From Virgisporangium aliadipatigenens (GTDB lineage Bacteria > Actinomycetota > Actinomycetes > Mycobacteriales > Micromonosporaceae): a stretch of 64,000 nt of DNA. Positions 62,290 through 64,000 of the stretch are shown piece after piece (within the stretch, counting starts at the first letter, position 1; every line of letters begins with the position of its first letter). The stretch is taken from the NCBI RefSeq assembly GCF_016863615.1, contig NZ_BOPF01000006.1, positions 124,001-188,000 on the forward strand, in the 5' to 3' direction. The notes below the pieces were generated by a model. It saw only the letters and a list, made by a program, of their open reading frames with translations, was not told where the DNA came from and made no database searches. The translations under genes and the position numbers were made by a program.

Positions 62290-63339
62290 ATGACCCGACA
62301 TCTGCACCTGGCGGTCGCGCTCGACGGCGCCGGCTGGCATCCGGCGGCCCGCTCCCCGGAAGTGCTGAGACCGGGGTACTGGCGGGACCTGGTGCGCACC
62401 GCCGAGCGGGGGCTCCTCGATTTCGTCACGTTCGAGGACACGCTCGGGCCGCCGGTCGCCGGTCCCCCCGGGCGGTTGGACGCGCTGCTCGTCGCCGCGC
62501 GGGTGGCCCCGGCCACGAGCCGCATCGGGCTGGTCCCGGTCGTCACCGTCACGCACACCGAGCCGTTCCATGTCTCGACGGAACTGGCGACGCTCGACCA
62601 CATCAGCAACGGCCGCGCGGGCTGGCAGGTGCGGGTGTCCGGCCGCCCGGCCGAGGCGGCGCAGTTCGGTCACCGCGTCTTCCCCGACCTGGATCCGGCG
62701 CACCTGGACGACGAGTCCGCCCGCTTCGTGGCCGAACTCTTCGCCGAGGCGGCCGATCACGTCGAGGTCGTGCGGCGGCTCTGGGACAGCTGGGAGGACG
62801 ACGCGGTCATCCGCGACGTGGCCACCGGCCGGTTCGTGGACCGGGAGAAGCTGCACTACGTCGACTTCGCCGGCCGCTTCTTCAGCGTGAAGGGACCGTC
62901 GATCGTGCCCCGGCCGCCGCAGGGGCAGCCCGTCGTCACCGCGCTCGCGCACGACCAGCTACCGCTGGAGTTCGCGGCCGGCTCGGCCGACGTGGTGTAC
63001 GTGACCGATCCGTCCATTGTGGAGGGTGTGCGACCGGCGAAGGTCTTCCTCGACCTCGTGGTCAGCTTCGACGGGGCGGCGTTCGACAGCGACGCGCACG
63101 TCTTCACCGGCACGCCGGAGGAGCTGGTGGAGCTGCTGCTCGACGAGCGGGAGGCCGGGATCGACGGGTTCCGGCTGCGGCCCGCCGTGCTGCCCGACGA
63201 CCTCGCGACCGTCGTGGAGCGCGTCGTGCCGCTGCTGCAGGAACGCGGCGCCTTCCGCACCGCGTACGCCGAATCCACGCTGCGGGAGCGCCTCGGCCTG
63301 CCCGTCGCCGTCAACCGCTACGCGGGAGCGAGCGCATGA
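62290..63339 (+). CDS. LLM class flavin-dependent oxidoreductase
   Basis: 349 aa of the bacterial luciferase-like superfamily. TIM-barrel features include TFEDTLGPP, THTEPFHVSTELATLDHIS, and GRAGWQVRVSGRP; homologues are FMNH2-dependent monooxygenases that cleave C-S or C-N bonds. GGAGG lies before ATG 62290; GTG 62269 is a possible longer start. The stop overlaps the start of the next monooxygenase gene (ATGA). Confidence 0.9.
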   Translation: MTRHLHLAVALDGAGWHPAARSPEVLRPGYWRDLVRTAERGLLDFVTFEDTLGPPVAGPPGRLDALLVAARVAPATSRIGLVPVVTVTHTEPFHVSTELATLDHISNGRAGWQVRVSGRPAEAAQFGHRVFPDLDPAHLDDESARFVAELFAEAADHVEVVRRLWDSWEDDAVIRDVATGRFVDREKLHYVDFAGRFFSVKGPSIVPRPPQGQPVVTALAHDQLPLEFAAGSADVVYVTDPSIVEGVRPAKVFLDLVVSFDGAAFDSDAHVFTGTPEELVELLLDEREAGIDGFRLRPAVLPDDLATVVERVVPLLQERGAFRTAYAESTLRERLGLPVAVNRYAGASA

Positions 63340-64000
63340 GCAAGAAGCAGGTGATTCTGGCGGCGCACTTCCCGGGCGTCAACAACACCACCGTGTGGAG
63401 CGACCCCGAGTCGGGCAGCCAGATCGCGTTCGACTCGTTCACCCGTTTCGCGCAAACGGCCGAGCGGGGCAGGTTCGACTTCTTCTTCCTCGCCGAGGGA
63501 CTGCGCCTGCGTGAGCAGCGCGGCCGCATCCACGATCTCGACGTGGTCGGCCGGCCCGACGCGCTCACCCTGCTCGCCGGCCTCGCCGCCGTCACGGATC
63601 ATCTCGGCCTCACCGGAACGGTGAACGCGACCTTCAACGAGCCGTACGAACTGGCCCGCAAACTGGCGACCCTGGACCACCTGACCGAGGGCCGGGTCGG
63701 CTGGAACGTCGTCACCTCCTCGGACGCGTTCACCGGCGAGAACTTCCGCCGCGGCGGCTACCTGGACCGGGCCGACCGGTACAGCCGCGCCGCCGAGGTG
63801 TTGCAGACGGCGCGCGAACTCTGGGACAGCTGGGCGGCGGGGAGGGACGCGCCGGACGAGTTCGTCCACAGTGGACAGCACATCGACATCCGGGGTCGGG
63901 TGACGGTGCCGAAGGGCCCGCAGGGCCACCCGCTCATCATCCAGGCGGGCGACTCCGACCCGGGCCGGGAGTTCGCCGCGAAGGACGCGGACGCCATCTT
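63336..64000 (+). CDS. NtaA/SnaA/DszA family flavin monooxygenase (partial, cut by window end)
   Basis: First 221 codons only; the gene runs past the window. Sequence features of the NtaA/DszA branch of luciferase-like monooxygenases include FFFLAEGLRLRE, NATFNEPYELARKLATLDH, EGRVGWNVVTSSD and GPQGHPLIIQAGDS. Members oxidise nitrilotriacetate, EDTA, dibenzothiophene sulfone or similar compounds using reduced FMN. ATG overlaps the preceding stop. Together with the family-5 importer it resembles organosulfur or chelator utilisation clusters. Confidence 0.92.
   Translation, partial: MSKKQVILAAHFPGVNNTTVWSDPESGSQIAFDSFTRFAQTAERGRFDFFFLAEGLRLREQRGRIHDLDVVGRPDALTLLAGLAAVTDHLGLTGTVNATFNEPYELARKLATLDHLTEGRVGWNVVTSSDAFTGENFRRGGYLDRADRYSRAAEVLQTARELWDSWAAGRDAPDEFVHSGQHIDIRGRVTVPKGPQGHPLIIQAGDSDPGREFAAKDADAI
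63864..63876. repeat. Palindrome GTCCACAGTGGAC, copy 5
   Basis: Exact copy inside the partial monooxygenase gene, encoding VHSGQ, a different peptide from the other copies. Confidence 0.7.

Overview
The window is high-GC, gene-dense DNA from a Gram-positive actinobacterium. Evidence: strong GC bias at third codon positions, frequent GTG/TTG starts, many ATGA/GTGA stop-start overlaps, leaderless TANNNT-N7-ATG promoters, GTTT-N15-GGGTAG (SigB-type) promoters, PIG-V, PrsW, DUF4383, DUF6343 and MmcQ families, and two lipoproteins. The order is probably Micromonosporales or Pseudonocardiales; I cannot fix the genus. No tRNA, rRNA, insertion sequence or CRISPR array was found, and no gene-free stretch exceeds about 200 bases.

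Layout. 26-5326: an alpha-xyloside uptake and hydrolysis operon (binding lipoprotein, two permeases, YicI-type GH31). 5321-12716: mixed genes, including a GlxA/DJ-1 pair, a cytosolic protein made of 13-residue calcium-loop repeats, an SDR with its AraC regulator, MmcQ, a serine hydrolase and small proteins. 12716-17566: an unusual FHA-flavoprotein fusion, a NUDIX protein, a subtilase and an NAD-dependent reductase. 17572-21727: a perfect CRP-type site, an ECF promoter, and an operon for sigma factor, zinc-finger anti-sigma, ABC ATPase and two membrane proteins.

31892-21780 (minus strand): one compact non-flagellar chemosensory operon, cheW-cheR(TPR)-cheW-mcp-cheA(REC)-cheB-(REC)3/histidine kinase-tfoX, with nearly every junction overlapping. 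32-42.7 kb: small membrane protein, class A penicillin-binding protein, PIG-V mannosyltransferase, a NarL/LuxR two-component pair with a divergent MacB/FtsX-type ABC exporter, a long hairpin, and a quinone-oxidoreductase-like protein.

42.7-57.2 kb looks like a general-stress region. Several units carry SigB-like promoters: PrsW with a lone CtaD, DUF4383, a ferritin-like/hemerythrin/metallo-hydrolase operon, a CheB-like methylesterase with a zinc ribbon, and DUF6343-ClpC. Also here are MntH, a Mn catalase and a two-component pair. 57.2-64 kb: an oligopeptide-type ABC importer (fused double ATPase, two permeases, lipoprotein) divergent from two LLM flavin monooxygenases of the NtaA/DszA type, the last one cut by the window end; this suggests uptake and oxidative cleavage of an organosulfur or chelate-like substrate.

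Most notable: the GTCCAC(A/T)GTGGAC palindrome repeated through coding regions, the chemosensory operon, the FHA-flavoprotein, the 13-residue repeat protein, the SigB-type stress cluster, and the CRP/ECF double control of the sigma-ABC operon.
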